From positions 1 to 51,536 of the forward strand of contig JBBSEF010000014.1 of the NCBI GenBank assembly GCA_038240015.1: a stretch of DNA of 51,536 bases, given 5' to 3'. The position numbers were made by a program, and so were the translations under genes. The notes beneath the pieces are model-generated. The model saw only the letters and a list, made by a program, of their open reading frames with translations, ran no database searches and had not been told where the DNA came from. The DNA is from CAHJXF01 sp038240015 (GTDB lineage Bacteria; Pseudomonadota; Gammaproteobacteria; Burkholderiales; Burkholderiaceae_D). Positions within the stretch are counted from its first letter, which is position 1; every line of letters starts with the position of its first letter. This document shows, piece after piece, positions 50,612 to 51,536 of the stretch.

Positions 50612-51536
50612 TCACACCGCCGCCGGTCGCTTCATCTGGCACGAGGTCGGCGTCGACGACACGTACGGGTCGAGAACCGCATCGGTGCGGAAGGTGTAGC
50701 CGGTATTCTCGACGTCGTACTTCAGCTTGCCTCCAGCCTTGGTCCAGGTCGAGATATACAGGGTCATCTGCAACTGATGGTCGGTCTTGCGCATCGTCAC
50801 GTCGCCTGCGCCCGGCCCCTTGACCGTCATGCCTTCCATCGCGAACGCGACCTTGGTGGGATCGGTCGACCTGGTCTTCTTGATCGCATCGCCGAGCATC
50901 GTCAACTCTTCCCAGATCGCCGCCGTGTAGAGCTCGTCGTTGTAGCGCTTCTTGAACTCGGCGTAGTACGGCTCGAACGCGTTGTTGTCCACGTTGTTGT
51001 GCCAGTAGGAAATCATCTTCACCTTGCCGTCGCCCGATGCGCCCATCACGGTCGGCGTACCCGTGACGCCGGCGTAGTAGGTGTAGAAATTGGAATCGAG
51101 GCCCGCTTCCTTCGCGGCCTTGATCAGGAGCGTCAGGTCGGCGCCCCAGTTGCCGGAAATCACCGTGTCGGCTCCGGACGCCTTGATCTTCGCGACATAG
51201 GGAGCGAAGTCCTTGGTCTGCGCGATCGGCGTCAGATCCTCGCCGACGATCTGGATATCCGGGCGCTTCCTTGCCAGCAACTCTTTTGCGTACTTGGCGA
51301 CCTGCTGGCCATGCGCGTAGTTCTGATTCAACAGAAAGACCTTCTTGATTTTCGGGTCCTTCGCCATGAAGGTCGTCAGGCCTTCCATCTTCATGGACGT
51401 GTCGGCGTCGAAACGGAAATGCCAGAAGCTGCATTTGCTGTTGGTCAGATCAGGATCAACGGCCGCGTAGTTCATGAACAGCATCGGCTTGTCGGGATTG
51501 CGCTCGTTGTACTTGTTGATCGCGTCGAGGATCGCG
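50612..51536 (-). CDS. livK: Branched-chain amino acid type ABC transporter substrate-binding protein LivK, 5' truncated
   Basis: The last 307 codons of a periplasmic binding protein, open to the window edge (so the signal peptide and true start are outside). Type I periplasmic-fold blocks visible: FLLNQNYAHGQQVAKYAKE, FAPYVAKIKASGADTVISGN (quoted in part), FYTYYAGVTGTP and HQLQMTLYISTW. It feeds LivHMGF. The ligand may be an amino acid, but this clade also includes proteins for aromatic acids or amides. The stop lies about 127 bp before the livH start. Confidence 0.9.
   Translation of the reverse strand, partial: AILDAINKYNERNPDKPMLFMNYAAVDPDLTNSKCSFWHFRFDADTSMKMEGLTTFMAKDPKIKKVFLLNQNYAHGQQVAKYAKELLARKRPDIQIVGEDLTPIAQTKDFAPYVAKIKASGADTVISGNWGADLTLLIKAAKEAGLDSNFYTYYAGVTGTPTVMGASGDGKVKMISYWHNNVDNNAFEPYYAEFKKRYNDELYTAAIWEELTMLGDAIKKTRSTDPTKVAFAMEGMTVKGPGAGDVTMRKTDHQLQMTLYISTWTKAGGKLKYDVENTGYTFRTDAVLDPYVSSTPTSCQMKRPAAV

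Noticed and set aside
1..51536. CRISPR array, prophage, insertion sequence, rRNA or tRNA genes
   Set aside because: No regularly spaced repeats, no transposase or phage genes and no RNA gene structures were seen on either strand.

Overview
The window is GC-rich chromosomal DNA of a betaproteobacterium, most likely Burkholderiales. The strongest evidence is gene order: ygfZ diverging from mltG-tmk-holB-pilZ-tatD-ankyrin, followed by a DUF4936 gene and an NRDE gene, is a layout I know from Burkholderiales. No rRNA, tRNA, CRISPR array, prophage or transposase was seen. Both ends cut genes: a radical SAM gene on the left and livK on the right.

Layout. 1-12.9 kb is mostly plus strand: truncated radical SAM gene plus DUF547 gene, tadA, an S66 LD-carboxypeptidase, an MFS transporter converging on a LOG-family gene, the ABC-F gene ybiT, an MBL-fold hydrolase of visibly lower GC, an aldehyde dehydrogenase and a penicillin-acylase-family hydrolase. 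12.9-22.5 kb is minus strand: an AI-2E-family membrane protein, a DUF6351 lipoprotein with its own intrinsic terminator, then the mltG-tmk-holB-pilZ-GNAT-tatD-ankyrin cluster. 22.6-26.0 kb is plus strand: ygfZ, DUF4936, NRDE and an MFS transporter that overlaps a convergent prolyl oligopeptidase. 26.0-28.9 kb holds that peptidase, a fragment of a DUF1348 gene, a terminator and a Ser/Thr/Pro-rich lipoprotein.

29.0-34.9 kb is a tightly packed seven-gene minus-strand catabolic or detoxification operon: hotdog thioesterase, zinc-independent MDR reductase, class II aldolase/adducin protein, GST-like protein, ElaA-type GNAT, SDR and epoxide-hydrolase-like protein. Upstream lie eutBC, a divergent orphan hicB whose hicA partner is cut off after about four codons, an SDR, a ParE-type toxin-antitoxin pair and an HNH endonuclease. 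39.6-46.5 kb is a beta-oxidation block (acyl-CoA dehydrogenase, thiolase, FadB-type enzyme) interrupted by two tandem Sel1-repeat proteins. 46.6-51.5 kb is a livKHMGF branched-chain amino acid type ABC transporter operon.

The most useful non-coding observation is a 12-bp palindrome, GAACGRTCGTTC, present twice: in the promoter spacer of the fadB-type gene and just upstream of the seven-gene operon. It looks like one repressor linking the two catabolic units. Other points of interest are an Arg in place of the Walker A Lys in LivF, long GC-rich inverted repeats in the liv and fad operons, and two convergent gene pairs whose coding ends overlap by 21 and 23 bp. No clearly new multi-gene system was found; the shared palindrome joining the two operons is the best lead.
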